From assembly GCA_934702375.1 (NCBI GenBank), contig CAKUYE010000009.1, positions 1 through 64,000 on the forward strand: DNA of 64,000 nucleotides, written 5' to 3'. This DNA is from an uncultured Bacillota bacterium. GTDB lineage: Bacteria > Bacillota > Dehalobacteriia > UBA7702. Below the pieces are notes generated by a model. It did not search any database. It was not told the DNA's origin and saw only the letters and a program-made list of their open reading frames with translations. Positions 50,489-60,234 of the stretch are shown here, piece after piece. The number at the start of each line of letters is the position of its first letter. Positions within the stretch are counted from its first letter, which is position 1. Position numbers and translations under genes: made by a program.

Positions 50489-51229
50489 TTATTCAGCGGC
50501 TTCTTCCGCTTCTTCGCCTTCAACTTCTTCGGCTTCCGCCATGGAAAGACCCTGGTTACCTTCGATAACAGCGTCAGCCATTCTGGAAACGAGAAGTTTT
50601 ACGGCACGGATGGCGTCATCATTGCCGGGGATCACATAGTCAACTTCTTCCGGATCGCAGTTGGTATCAACAATAGCAATAATGGGAATATCAAGCTTTC
50701 TGGCTTCGGCAACAGCGATTTTTTCTTTCTTGGGGTCAACAACGAAAATTGCGCCGGGAAGCTGCTTCATTTCTTTGATACCGCCAAGGGATTTTTCCAG
50801 TTTTTCTTTCTGGACTTTCAGCTGTGCAACTTCTTTTTTGGGAAGAAGTTCAAGAGTACCGTCTTCTTCCATTCTTTCCATATCATAAAGGAAGTCGATT
50901 CTCTTCTGGATGGTTTTGTTGTTGGTCATCAAACCGCCGAGCCATCTCTGGTTAACATAAAACATGCCGCAACGTTCTGCTTCTTCTTTAATAGCATCCT
51001 GAGCCTGTTTTTTGGTACCGACAAAGAGGATGGATTTGCCATCGGCAACGGTATCTTTGATGAAATTATAGGCTTCATCAATTTTTTTAACGGTTTTCTG
51101 CAAATCGATGATGTAGATACCGTTTCTTTCGGTAAAGATGTAGGGAGCCATTTTGGGGTTCCAGCGACGGGTCTGGTGTCCGAAATGAACACCTGCTTCT
51201 AAGAGCTGCTTCATTGAAATAACTGCCAT
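50489..51229 (-). CDS. rpsB: 30S ribosomal protein S2
   Basis: A 246-residue small-subunit protein. The N-terminus MAVISMKQLLEAGVHFGHQT and LFVGTKKQAQDAI, RWLGG and FVVDPKKE are conserved; the C-terminus is a Glu/Ala tail. AAAGGAGG lies before the ATG at 51229; the longer frame upstream is leader. The gene has its own promoter at 51354-51382. Confidence 0.97.
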   Translation of the reverse strand: MAVISMKQLLEAGVHFGHQTRRWNPKMAPYIFTERNGIYIIDLQKTVKKIDEAYNFIKDTVADGKSILFVGTKKQAQDAIKEEAERCGMFYVNQRWLGGLMTNNKTIQKRIDFLYDMERMEEDGTLELLPKKEVAQLKVQKEKLEKSLGGIKEMKQLPGAIFVVDPKKEKIAVAEARKLDIPIIAIVDTNCDPEEVDYVIPGNDDAIRAVKLLVSRMADAVIEGNQGLSMAEAEEVEGEEAEEAAE

Positions 51230-51239
51230 TTGGTTATTT

Positions 51240-51350
51240 CCTCCTTTAGTTTTTTGCCGCATATTAGCGGTTTCATCCGAATCGGTCGTCTTTCAGCGCT
51301 AACCGTTTTGGCGGCACCGGCGTAAAATCGCGATTCGTGTTTGATTCTTT
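51240..51350 (-). other. rpsB leader, possible ribosomal-protein autoregulatory RNA
   Basis: The 5' leader of about 110 nt has several short complementary stretches (for example GCCGGTGCCGCC and TTAGCGCTGAAAG... ATTCGGATGAAACCGCTAA). It may be an S2 autoregulatory leader, as rpsB commonly has, but I cannot assign a specific family. Confidence 0.3.
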
Positions 51351-51353
51351 AAC

Positions 51354-51382
51354 ATAGTAACATAAACTTCACCGTCATGCAA
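51354..51382 (-). promoter_or_regulatory. Promoter of rpsB-tsf-pyrH-frr
   Basis: TTGCAT (51377-51382), 17-bp spacer, TACTAT (51354-51359) on the minus strand, about 125 bp upstream of rpsB. Confidence 0.75.
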
Positions 51383-51459
51383 GTGATTTTTATGATTCTT
51401 TTGTCTGATTTTTTCACTTTTTCTACCGTAGATATAAAAATTCCACCCAACGATTCATC

Positions 51460-52803
51460 TTACAGGATATACTTGCTGAGATCTTCATTTTTCATGATCC
51501 CGCCCATACGTTTTTCCACATATTCTTTATCAATGCTAACCGTTCCGCGCAGCAGATCCGGTGCTGAAAAAAGCAGCTCTTCCAGTACTTTTTCCATGAT
51601 CGTATGAAGGCGGCGAGCACCAATGTTTTCTGCTTCGCCATTGATACGGTCGGCGATTTCCGCCATGGCGGTAATGCCGTCTTCGGTAAATTCCACGTAA
51701 ACACCGTCGGCCTTCAGCAATTCCGTATATTGTTTCAAAAGAGAATTCTTCGGTTCGGAAAGGATCCGCCGATAATCGCCGGCGGTAAGGCTATCCAATT
51801 CTACGCGGATGGGAAAACGCCCCTGTAATTCCGGCATAAGATCGGCAGGCTTTGCCACATGAAAAGCACCGGCAGCAATAAAAAGAATATGATCGGTGCG
51901 AACCTGACCGTATTTCGTATTTACCGTGGCCCCTTCTACCAAAGGTAGGATATCACGCTGGACACCGCCGCGGCTGACATCGGCCCCATTTTTATTTTCA
52001 ACACCGGCAATCTTATCAATTTCATCAAGAAACACGATGCCCATTTGCTCCGTTTTTTCCACGGCCTCGGCAGAAACTTCTTCCATATCAATAAGCTTCT
52101 GGCTTTCCTCCTGAGTAAAAACACGCATGGCCTCGGGAACGGTCACTTTACGCTTTCTGGTTTTTGTCGGCATCATATTACCAAAAATATTTCCCAGATC
52201 AACGCCCATATCATCCATGCCGCCGATCATAACCGTGGCGGGACTTTCCTGTACTTCGATTTCAAGGGTTTCACGATCCAACTCTCCGGCAGCAAGAAGA
52301 CGGCGAATATACTTCCGACGACGGGCATTTTGTTCGTTTTGGGTAAGCATTTCTTCCGGATCCTCAAGATCCTTTCCGTATCCTTCCATCATCAGTTGAT
52401 TGATCAATCGTGCTTCCGCATTTTTTTTCGCCTGTTTTTCCACGATTTCCATACGTTCCGTGCGAACAATGGTCACGGCACTTTCCACCAGATCCCGAAT
52501 AATCGAATCTACATCTCGGCCAACGTAACCCACTTCGGTAAACTTCGTTGCCTCAACTTTCACAAAAGGTGCATTCACCAACTTTGCCAATCGACGGGCA
52601 ATTTCCGTTTTACCGACACCGGTGGGACCGATCATAATAATATTTTTCGGAATAATGTCGTCACGCAGAACTGCGTCGACATTTTTCCGGCGATAGCGAT
52701 TTCGCAAAGCAATGGCAACACTTTTTTTGGCGTTTGCCTGGCCAATAATATATTTATCCAGTTCCATTACAATTTGACTGGGAGTCAATTCTTCATTTTT
52801 CAT
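51460..52803 (-). CDS. hslU: ATP-dependent protease ATPase subunit HslU
   Basis: A 447-residue AAA+ unfoldase that feeds substrates into HslV. The Walker A MIGPTGVGKTEIARRLAK (about 52-69), pore loop and Walker B IVFLDEIDKI (about 252-261) are present. The intermediate I domain lies between (about 110-240). It follows hslV by six bases. No codY gene follows it, unlike in many Firmicutes. Confidence 0.96.
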   Translation of the reverse strand: MKNEELTPSQIVMELDKYIIGQANAKKSVAIALRNRYRRKNVDAVLRDDIIPKNIIMIGPTGVGKTEIARRLAKLVNAPFVKVEATKFTEVGYVGRDVDSIIRDLVESAVTIVRTERMEIVEKQAKKNAEARLINQLMMEGYGKDLEDPEEMLTQNEQNARRRKYIRRLLAAGELDRETLEIEVQESPATVMIGGMDDMGVDLGNIFGNMMPTKTRKRKVTVPEAMRVFTQEESQKLIDMEEVSAEAVEKTEQMGIVFLDEIDKIAGVENKNGADVSRGGVQRDILPLVEGATVNTKYGQVRTDHILFIAAGAFHVAKPADLMPELQGRFPIRVELDSLTAGDYRRILSEPKNSLLKQYTELLKADGVYVEFTEDGITAMAEIADRINGEAENIGARRLHTIMEKVLEELLFSAPDLLRGTVSIDKEYVEKRMGGIMKNEDLSKYIL

Positions 52804-52809
52804 GATCGC

Positions 52810-53361
52810 TTACTCTCCGATTTCCTCCACAATGATGTGGTCATTCGTGTACACGCAAATACTGGAAGCAATGGCCATAGCCTCTTTACAGATTTCTGCC
52901 GCCGACAAATCGCTGTGCTTCATCAAAGCCTTCGCCGCAGAAAGAGCATAAGCTCCGCCGCTGCCGATGGCGATAATACCATCATCAGGCTCAATCACTT
53001 CCCCGGTACCGGAAATAATCAGCATTCCGGTGGCGTCGGCAACGATCATCAGGGCTTCCAATTTTTGCAGCACACGGTCGGTGCGCCATTCTTTCACCAT
53101 TTCCACCGCAGCTCGAGTAAGATTGCCGCGGAATTCATTTAATTTTGCTTCAAATTTGTCAAACAGCGTAAAAGCATCGGCAACAGTGCCGGCAAAACCG
53201 GCAAGAACTTTGCCGTTGTAAAGACGCCGCACTTTTCTGGCGCCGTTTTTCATGATCATGGTATTTCCCATCGTCACCTGACCGTCACCGGCAATGGCGG
53301 TTTTTCCGTTTCGGCGCACACAAACAATAGTCGTTGCCTCAAAGTGAATATTACTTGCCAT
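52810..53361 (-). CDS. hslV: ATP-dependent protease peptidase subunit HslV
   Basis: A 183-residue proteasome-like threonine protease. FEATTIVCVRRNGKTAIAGDG contains the catalytic Thr exposed after N-terminal processing; GNTMIMKNGARKVRRL and SGGAYALSAAKAL are conserved. It overlaps the end of xerC by 11 bases and is coupled to hslU. Confidence 0.95.
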   Translation of the reverse strand: MASNIHFEATTIVCVRRNGKTAIAGDGQVTMGNTMIMKNGARKVRRLYNGKVLAGFAGTVADAFTLFDKFEAKLNEFRGNLTRAAVEMVKEWRTDRVLQKLEALMIVADATGMLIISGTGEVIEPDDGIIAIGSGGAYALSAAKALMKHSDLSAAEICKEAMAIASSICVYTNDHIIVEEIGE

Positions 53362-54265
53362 TTTTTACCTCTTTTCCGCTTCTGGGGTGAGCATTCTTAT
53401 AGACATCCATCATGTGCGATTTCGTAATGTGGGTATAAATCTGGGTTGTAGAAAGCCGTTCATGCCCCAAAAGCTCCTGTATGATGCGAATATCCGCACC
53501 GTTTTCCAACATATGGGTCGCATAGGAATGACGCAGCATATGCGGGCTGATTTTTAACGTTTTCGACATTTGCAAGACGTATTTATCAAGGATATCCCGA
53601 ATAGCGCGATCTGTGATTCCATGACCATTCCGCTGGTTCAGAAAGACTGCCGTTTCATTGAGGTTATCGGCCTTAACCAACATCGGTCGGCCCTTTGCAA
53701 GATAATCCTTCAAAGCATCAAGGGCATAATCTCCAAGAGGAACAAGACGTTCTTTTCGCCCCTTCCCCATCACTTTCAAGGAACGAATCGGAAAGATAAT
53801 CTGATCCAAATGCAAGCTGCATAATTCGGAAACACGCAAGCCGCCGCCGTAAAGGATTTCCATGATGGCACGATCCCGAAGTCCTCCGGGAGTACGATCC
53901 GGTAAAGTTAAAAGCTCTCTCAGATCCTCATAATGTACGTATTGAGGCAACTTTTTTGTTTCCTTTGGCGAGGATACAAGGGTCAGAGGATTATCTTCCA
54001 AAACATTTTCCCGTACCAGAAAATGATAGTAGCTTCGCAAGGAAGAAAGCTTTCTGGCCATGGAGCTGTTTGAAATCCCCTGCTGCCGCAGATACATCAA
54101 ATAACGGCGTACATCGAGATGATCAATAGAGGTTTCTTTCAGATTTTCTTTTTTTAAATAGATAAAGAAATCTTCCAGATCCTTTTGATAAGCGGTGATG
54201 GTATGGGGAGAAGCATTTTTTTCCCCGGATAAATAGGAAAGATATTCCTGAAACATTTTTGCCAC
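53351..54265 (-). CDS. xerC: Tyrosine recombinase XerC
   Basis: A 304-residue site-specific recombinase that resolves chromosome dimers at dif. The catalytic set is visible: Arg in GGLRVSEL, His/Arg in HMLRHSYATHML, His in LLGHERLSTTQ and Tyr in IYTHITK. N-terminal SAM-like core-binding domain in 1-90. The GTG start at 54265 has AAGGAGGG eight bases upstream and is preferred to an ATG three codons later. Conserved neighbour of trmFO and hslV, so this is the housekeeping enzyme, not a phage integrase. Confidence 0.93.
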   Translation of the reverse strand: MAKMFQEYLSYLSGEKNASPHTITAYQKDLEDFFIYLKKENLKETSIDHLDVRRYLMYLRQQGISNSSMARKLSSLRSYYHFLVRENVLEDNPLTLVSSPKETKKLPQYVHYEDLRELLTLPDRTPGGLRDRAIMEILYGGGLRVSELCSLHLDQIIFPIRSLKVMGKGRKERLVPLGDYALDALKDYLAKGRPMLVKADNLNETAVFLNQRNGHGITDRAIRDILDKYVLQMSKTLKISPHMLRHSYATHMLENGADIRIIQELLGHERLSTTQIYTHITKSHMMDVYKNAHPRSGKEVKNGK

Positions 54266-54311
54266 AGGTTTTCCCTCCTTCATGCTCTAATCATATACAA
54301 AATGCCAAAGC

Positions 54312-55613
54312 TTAATCAACGTCAATATTTGCCAAAATATCCAAAGATCGCTGGGCGATTTTTGCATTTTTTTCTTTCTTTTTGCGAATTCGTTCGCCAA
54401 GGGGCGGCATCAAACCGAAGGTGATATTCATCGGATCAAATTTACCACTGCCGCCGGTGGAAACGTAATGCGCCAAAGCACCGATCGCCGTTTCCGGCGG
54501 GAAAACAACACGATCGCGGCCTTCGGCGCAGCGCACCGCATTGATCCCGGCAAGAAGACCGTTGGAGGTAGATTCCACATACCCTTCCACACCGGTAAGC
54601 TGACCGGCAAAGAACAGTCCTTTGCGCTCTCTTGTTTCCAACGTTGGATCAAGAATCTTGGGAGAATGAATATAGGTATTACGATGGATCATGCCATAGC
54701 GTAAAAATTCGGCATTTTCCAAGCCGGGGATCATACGGAAAACACGTTCCTGTTCCCCTCTAAGTAAATGGGTTTGGAAGCCAACCATATTATAAAGCTG
54801 GCCTTCTTTATCTTCCATGCGCAGCTGCACTACGGCATAAGGCATTTCACCGGTACGAGGATCAACCAAGCCCACCGGTTTCAAAGGACCGTGACACATG
54901 GTTTCTCTGCCTCGGGCAGCCATTTCTTCCATAGGCATACAGCCTTCAAAAAATTTCAATTTTTCAAAGCCGTGAGGTTCATAAAGCTTCGCCGTAGTGA
55001 TGGCTTCATAGAAAGCATCATACTCTTCTTTATTCATCGGGCAATTAATATAGGCAGCTTCCCCTTTATCGTAGCGGGATGCGAAAAAGGCAATATCCAT
55101 GTTGATGGATTCCCCGCTGATGATGGGTGCAACGGCATCGTAGAAATACAGATCCTCACGTCCGGCAAGGTCTGCCAGTTTTTCTGCCAGGGCTTCCCCG
55201 GTAAGAGGGCCGGTAGCGACGATAACAATATCATCGTCGGGAATTTCCTTGATTTCTTCACGAATGATCTCCACTCTTCCCGTTGCGGCAAGCTCTTCTT
55301 CAATCATTTTCGAGAACGCATTGCGGTCAACAGCAAGACAACCGCCGGCAGGAACCTTTGTCGTATCCGCAGCTTTCATAATCAGGGAATCCAAACGACG
55401 CATTTCCTCTTTCAACAGACCTACGGCATTTTCAATGTTGGCGGCACGAAAAGAATTGCTGCAAACCAGCTCTGCCAAATGCTCGGTTTTATGAGCAGGA
55501 GTCATAGTTACAGGGCGCATTTCATAAATACGGACATCATGTCCTCTTTTGGCGATCTGCCAAGCCGCTTCACAACCGGCAAGGCCGCCGCCGATAATCG
55601 TAATTTTACTCAT
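54312..55613 (-). CDS. trmFO: Methylenetetrahydrofolate-tRNA-(uracil-5-)-methyltransferase TrmFO
   Basis: A 433-residue FAD enzyme that methylates U54 of tRNA using methylene-THF. The FAD motif IIGGGLAGCEAAWQIAKRG lies at the N-terminus; LVCSNSFRA, CPMNKEEYDAFY and EGYVESTSNGLLAGINA are family signatures. ATG 55613 overlaps the topA stop codon by eight bases; an upstream frame extension is only the topA overlap. Confidence 0.95.
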   Translation of the reverse strand: MSKITIIGGGLAGCEAAWQIAKRGHDVRIYEMRPVTMTPAHKTEHLAELVCSNSFRAANIENAVGLLKEEMRRLDSLIMKAADTTKVPAGGCLAVDRNAFSKMIEEELAATGRVEIIREEIKEIPDDDIVIVATGPLTGEALAEKLADLAGREDLYFYDAVAPIISGESINMDIAFFASRYDKGEAAYINCPMNKEEYDAFYEAITTAKLYEPHGFEKLKFFEGCMPMEEMAARGRETMCHGPLKPVGLVDPRTGEMPYAVVQLRMEDKEGQLYNMVGFQTHLLRGEQERVFRMIPGLENAEFLRYGMIHRNTYIHSPKILDPTLETRERKGLFFAGQLTGVEGYVESTSNGLLAGINAVRCAEGRDRVVFPPETAIGALAHYVSTGGSGKFDPMNITFGLMPPLGERIRKKKEKNAKIAQRSLDILANIDVD

Positions 55614-57873
55614 TGGTACTCTTTCTCCGTCCCCGTTTCGGTTTTTCTTCCTTTTTTTGATTCGTGGGGCACTCCTTATTTTCACAGATAATCGTCTTTG
55701 TGTCATTACGGCCGGTCTTTTCTACCATATGGCGTCCGCATTCCGGGCAAACCGCTTCCACCGGTAAGTTCCAGTAAGCCGTTTGGCAATCGGGATAATT
55801 TTTACAGCCATAGAAAACTCGACCGCGTTTATTTCTTTTTTTCACTAAAGCACCGCCGCACTCAGTGCAGGCGATACCGATTTCTTCATCAATAGATTTG
55901 ATATTCTTACATTCCGGATAGCCGGGACAAGCCAGAAAATTGCCGTAACGTCCTTTTTTCAGCACCATGGTGCGGCCGCATTTGTCGCATACCACATCGC
56001 TCTCGCCAAGATTTTTCTCTTCGACATTGCCGTCTTTGTCCACAGATTTAACATTGCGACATTCGGGATAACCGGGACAAGCCAAAAACCGACCGTAACG
56101 TCCCATTTTATAAACCATATTTCTGCCGCAAAATTCACAAATCACATCGGAAACTTCATCTACCAATTCAACTTCGCCAATATCTTCTTCGGCTTTTTCC
56201 AGTGCAATCGAGAAAGGTGCGTAAAAATCCGCCAGGATACTGCGCCAGCTGAGTTCCCCTTCTTCCACTTTGTCCAGTTCCTCTTCAAGTTTTGCAGTAA
56301 ACTCAACATTGAGAATATCGGGGAAATACTGCATTAACAAGTCATTAACAATCACACCCAATTCCATGGGATGAAAGGTTTTTTCCTTACGGGAAACATA
56401 ACCGCGTGAAACGATGGTTTCAATAATGGTCACGTAAGTGGAAGGACGGCCGATCCCAAGCTTTTCCATGGTTTTGATCAAGGAAGCTTCGGTAAAGGCG
56501 GCCGGTGGTTGAGTAAAATGCTGTTCCGGGAAAAGTTCCTTCAAAGTGAGGGGTTCCCCTTCTGCGATCTCCGGCAAGGAATCATTTTTGTTTTCCGATT
56601 TATAAATTTGCATATAACCGGGAAATTCAATGATATTACCATTGGCACGGAAAAGATATTTACCGGTTTCAATATCGTAAGCGGTACTCAATACTTTGGC
56701 ATCCGCCATCTGACTGGCAACAAACCGTTCCCAAATCAATTTATAAAGGCGATACTGAGGCTGACTTAAAGAACTACGCACCGAAAGGGGAGTTCTCAAC
56801 ACAGAAGTCGGACGAATGGCTTCGTGGGCATTCTGGATATGTCCTTTTTGAGCGTAGCTCCTTGGTTTTTCCGGACAATAATCCTTACCAAAGGTTTCCT
56901 CAATATAGCTCAAAGCTTCATTTTGCGCCGGTTCTGCAATACGAGTAGAGTCGGTACGCATATAGGTGATAAGCCCCACATTGGTACCGTCAATGGCAAT
57001 CCCTTCATAAAGCTGTTGGGCCAGCTGCATTGTTCGCTTGGCGGTATAATTCAGCTTTTGGTTTGCTTCCTGCTGCATACTGCTGGTGGTAAAAGGCGGC
57101 AGCGGCGATTTTTTTCGATTCTTTTTCTGAACCGAAGAAAGCAAGTAAGAAGCATCTTTCAGATCCGCAAGGATCTCATTGATCCGTTCCTCATTGGGAA
57201 TCTCCGCTTTTTTACCGTCAATTTTCAGCAGCTTTGCCGTAAATTCACTGGTATCATGAAGCAAATCCGCTTCCAGCGTCCAATATTCCTCCGGAACAAA
57301 AGCATCAATTTCATTTTGACGTTCACAGATCAAACGTACCGCAACGCTTTGAACACGACCGGCAGATAACCCCTTACGAACCTTACGCCAAAGCAAAGGA
57401 CTCAATTTATAACCAACAAGGCGGTCGAGAATACGGCGGCTTTGTTGGGCATAAAAACGGTCAAGATCAATAGCGCGGGGATTTTTTACCGCCTTTTTAA
57501 TGGCATCTTTGGTAATTTCATTAAATTCAATACGGCATAATTTCCCGGGATCCGGATCAATGCCATCCTTATTCCCTTCCAGATATTGCTTTAAATGCCA
57601 GGCAATGGCTTCCCCTTCGCGGTCAGGGTCAGCAGCATAAAAAACTTTTTCCGCTGCTTTTGCATTCTTTTTCAATTCCTTGAGCATTTCCCCTTTACCG
57701 CGAATGGTGATATAGTGGGGTTCAAAGTTATTTTCCACATCAATGCCTAATTTGCTTTTTGGCAAATCGCGAATGTGCCCCATAGAGGAAACAACCTTAT
57801 AATTTTTTCCTAAAAACTTGCTGATCGTTTTTGCCTTGGTTGGCGATTCAACGACCACCAGATACTTACTCAT
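55606..57873 (-). CDS. topA: DNA topoisomerase I
   Basis: A 755-residue type IA topoisomerase that relaxes negative supercoils. Toprim domain at the N-terminus (VVVESPTKAKTI and ADPDREGEAIAWHL), the active-site Tyr in GLITYMRTDSTRI, and four C-terminal zinc ribbons (CEFCG, CDKCG, CTECG, CPECG), followed by a Lys/Arg tail. Bacterial TopA typically has three to four such ribbons. Start at ATG 57873; a GTG four codons upstream is possible. Confidence 0.96.
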   Translation of the reverse strand: MSKYLVVVESPTKAKTISKFLGKNYKVVSSMGHIRDLPKSKLGIDVENNFEPHYITIRGKGEMLKELKKNAKAAEKVFYAADPDREGEAIAWHLKQYLEGNKDGIDPDPGKLCRIEFNEITKDAIKKAVKNPRAIDLDRFYAQQSRRILDRLVGYKLSPLLWRKVRKGLSAGRVQSVAVRLICERQNEIDAFVPEEYWTLEADLLHDTSEFTAKLLKIDGKKAEIPNEERINEILADLKDASYLLSSVQKKNRKKSPLPPFTTSSMQQEANQKLNYTAKRTMQLAQQLYEGIAIDGTNVGLITYMRTDSTRIAEPAQNEALSYIEETFGKDYCPEKPRSYAQKGHIQNAHEAIRPTSVLRTPLSVRSSLSQPQYRLYKLIWERFVASQMADAKVLSTAYDIETGKYLFRANGNIIEFPGYMQIYKSENKNDSLPEIAEGEPLTLKELFPEQHFTQPPAAFTEASLIKTMEKLGIGRPSTYVTIIETIVSRGYVSRKEKTFHPMELGVIVNDLLMQYFPDILNVEFTAKLEEELDKVEEGELSWRSILADFYAPFSIALEKAEEDIGEVELVDEVSDVICEFCGRNMVYKMGRYGRFLACPGYPECRNVKSVDKDGNVEEKNLGESDVVCDKCGRTMVLKKGRYGNFLACPGYPECKNIKSIDEEIGIACTECGGALVKKRNKRGRVFYGCKNYPDCQTAYWNLPVEAVCPECGRHMVEKTGRNDTKTIICENKECPTNQKKEEKPKRGRRKSTNE

Positions 57874-57889
57874 AGATAAATGCACCTCA

Positions 57890-59023
57890 TTATTGATTCG
57901 TTAGCATATACGTATTTCCGGGCGCTTCACTGATGGCGTCCTCGATTTCAAGCCGGGTCAGAAACGATGTCAGCTGCGACGCCGTAAGACTTGAGGCGGC
58001 AATCAATTCATCAAAAGTTCTTCTGCCATGCTGCAATTCCAGCAAAACTTTTCGTTCTCCATCGTTGGTTGCAAATTGAAATGCGTCGATTTCATTGGAG
58101 CGATACATCCGTTCCACAAGATCCAGATCAATGTAATCTTCTAAAATATCTTCGGCACAGGCAGCAAATTTTGCCTGACCGGACTCAATCAGATAGTGAG
58201 GCAGTTCACTCATTTTTGAAAAGATCGAGCCGGGCATCGCATAGATATTTTTCCCCTGATCAAGGCCATGACGTACCGTATGTAAGGTACCACTCCTGCG
58301 CCCCGCTTCCGGAACAAGAATGCCGTGAGACAAACCGCTGATCAGGCGATTGCGATAAGGAAAATTATGCTTTAGCCCCGGAGTACCGAAGGGAAATTCG
58401 CTAAAGATGCAGCCTTGCTCTTTCAAAGCTTCATAAAGCTTCCGATGAAAAGCCGGATATACCACATCAATACCGCACCCCAGCACGGCGGAGCAAAAAC
58501 CACCGGCACGAAGTGCACTTTTCAAAGCAACACCGTCAATGCCTTCGGCCATGCCGTTTACCACATGGATACCGGCCTTTTCCACCAGATCCGTTACAAT
58601 ACGGTTTGTCGCCATCCGCCCATAATCCGTACAACGGCGGCTGCCCACTACGGCAATGGCCAAATTGTCCGGATTGGGCAACGTTCCCAGATAATACAGG
58701 AAATAAGGCGGTTCCGCTACATGACGTAAAAACGAAGGAAAATCATCATCCGATGTCAACGTTATCTTTACGCCAAGCTGTTCACCATAACGGTAGATCG
58801 CATCCGGATCCAATTTCTTTTGCTGATGTACAAAGCCCAAAATCTTTTCTTCACTTAAAGCAAGCACATCCAACCAATGGCGCGAATCATGCCAGGCTTC
58901 CTCCGCAGAACCATAGGCTTCCATCAGTGCCGTAAGAGAATTGTGATCCATACCAATAATCTGCCCCAGGGCAAGAAGATATTTTTCTTCCGTTGCTCTC
59001 GAACTGACGGAAAGCTTCATCAT
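57890..59023 (-). CDS. dprA: DNA-processing protein DprA
   Basis: A 377-residue protein that loads RecA on incoming single-stranded DNA during transformation. The Rossmann-like domain has AVVGSRRCTDYGR, NGMAEGIDGVALKSALRAGG and CGIDVVYPAFHRKL; a winged-helix tail follows. It overlaps ddl by four bases. With yifB/comM at the window's end it suggests that competence functions are kept. Confidence 0.93.
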   Translation of the reverse strand: MMKLSVSSRATEEKYLLALGQIIGMDHNSLTALMEAYGSAEEAWHDSRHWLDVLALSEEKILGFVHQQKKLDPDAIYRYGEQLGVKITLTSDDDFPSFLRHVAEPPYFLYYLGTLPNPDNLAIAVVGSRRCTDYGRMATNRIVTDLVEKAGIHVVNGMAEGIDGVALKSALRAGGFCSAVLGCGIDVVYPAFHRKLYEALKEQGCIFSEFPFGTPGLKHNFPYRNRLISGLSHGILVPEAGRRSGTLHTVRHGLDQGKNIYAMPGSIFSKMSELPHYLIESGQAKFAACAEDILEDYIDLDLVERMYRSNEIDAFQFATNDGERKVLLELQHGRRTFDELIAASSLTASQLTSFLTRLEIEDAISEAPGNTYMLTNQ

Positions 59024-60189
59024 TTTTTACCTTTAAAGCCACCTTGAGCCAGAATATTACTCTGGAAGGAGCTGATCATATTATTTTTCCGTTGCTTCCC
59101 GCGTAGAGCGATCTGGATCAAACGATCCAAGAGCCGAGGATAAGAAAGACCTTTTGGCTCCCAAAGATAGAAAGCCAAGGAACCGGGGATCGTATTCACT
59201 TCATTGAGATAAATGCGATCGGTATCTTCGTCAATCATAAAGTCCATGCGCCACACGCCTTCCCCGTTCATGCAATAGAAGGTATCTAAAGCATAATTGC
59301 GGATACGGGCAGCGGTATCCTCGGAGATATCCGCAGGAATACGTCGCTTCAAAGAAGCCATACCCGAGGATTTTCCGCCATCCTCCTGCAAATATTTATC
59401 CGAAAATGAAAGGATCTCGCCGGCGTTGAGAGGTTCCTCCAGTTCTGATACTTCGGCCTGATAGGCATCGCCCAAAACAGAAATATTGATTTCTCTTAAA
59501 TGGCGAATCGCATGTTCCACCAAAATCTTTTGAGAGTACATACAGGCCGTTTCGATGGCATCAATCAATTCATCGCGATGCTCTGCAATTTTGATGCCGA
59601 TACTGGAACCGAGATCCGCCGGTTTGATGATAACGGGATAAGCAAACTTCCGTTCGATATATTCTACAATATCATCTTCTCCATCGGCCCACTGCGCACT
59701 GTAAAACCAGAAGCAATCAAGAACCGGCACGCCGCCCATTTTGCAAAGTGCTTTTTGAGCAACTTTATCCATACCCGCTGCCGCAGCCAAAACCGAAGGA
59801 CCGGTAAAGGGAATCCCGGTCATTTCCAAAAAGCCCTGCAAGCAACCGTCTTCACCATAGGCGCCGTGCATCACCGGCATAAAGACGTCAATCACGGCAA
59901 GAGGCTTTTTGCTCAAAAGAGAGCGAGGGTAAATAAAAACAGTGCCATCGCCGGCATTGGGCGAAACAAGAATCTTTTCACAACCGGCAAGGAGATCATC
60001 CATATCCTTAAAGCTTTCGATATCAAAAAGGTCTTCTCCCCAATACCAATCGCCCTCTTTACTGATGTAGATTGGGAAAATATCATATTTTTCTTCATCC
60101 AAAGACTGAATTGCCTGAAGGGCAGAAATAATGGCAACTTCATGCTCAACGGAGGGACAACCAAAAATCACACCAACCGTAGTTTTCAT
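59020..60189 (-). CDS. ddl: D-alanine--D-alanine ligase family protein
   Basis: A 389-residue ATP-grasp ligase that joins two D-alanines for peptidoglycan. CPSVEHEVAIISALQA at the N-terminus, the ATP-binding FAYPVIIKPADLGSSIGI, and the magnesium/ATP segment LNEVNTIPGSLAFYLWEP near the C-terminus. The NTIPGSLAFYLWE ending is seen in a Ddl branch that includes D-Ala-D-Ser/Lac ligases, so the second substrate is not certain. AGGAGGAAT precedes ATG 60189. It follows murF, which uses its product. Confidence 0.9.
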   Translation of the reverse strand: MKTTVGVIFGCPSVEHEVAIISALQAIQSLDEEKYDIFPIYISKEGDWYWGEDLFDIESFKDMDDLLAGCEKILVSPNAGDGTVFIYPRSLLSKKPLAVIDVFMPVMHGAYGEDGCLQGFLEMTGIPFTGPSVLAAAAGMDKVAQKALCKMGGVPVLDCFWFYSAQWADGEDDIVEYIERKFAYPVIIKPADLGSSIGIKIAEHRDELIDAIETACMYSQKILVEHAIRHLREINISVLGDAYQAEVSELEEPLNAGEILSFSDKYLQEDGGKSSGMASLKRRIPADISEDTAARIRNYALDTFYCMNGEGVWRMDFMIDEDTDRIYLNEVNTIPGSLAFYLWEPKGLSYPRLLDRLIQIALRGKQRKNNMISSFQSNILAQGGFKGKK

Positions 60190-60234
60190 ACGAAATATTC
60201 CTCCTAAATTATCTCGATTTTTCATTAAATATCG

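Noticed and set aside
53351..54265. Phage or ICE integrase
   Set aside because: The tyrosine recombinase lies in the conserved trmFO-xerC-hslV order, so it is the chromosome-dimer resolvase.
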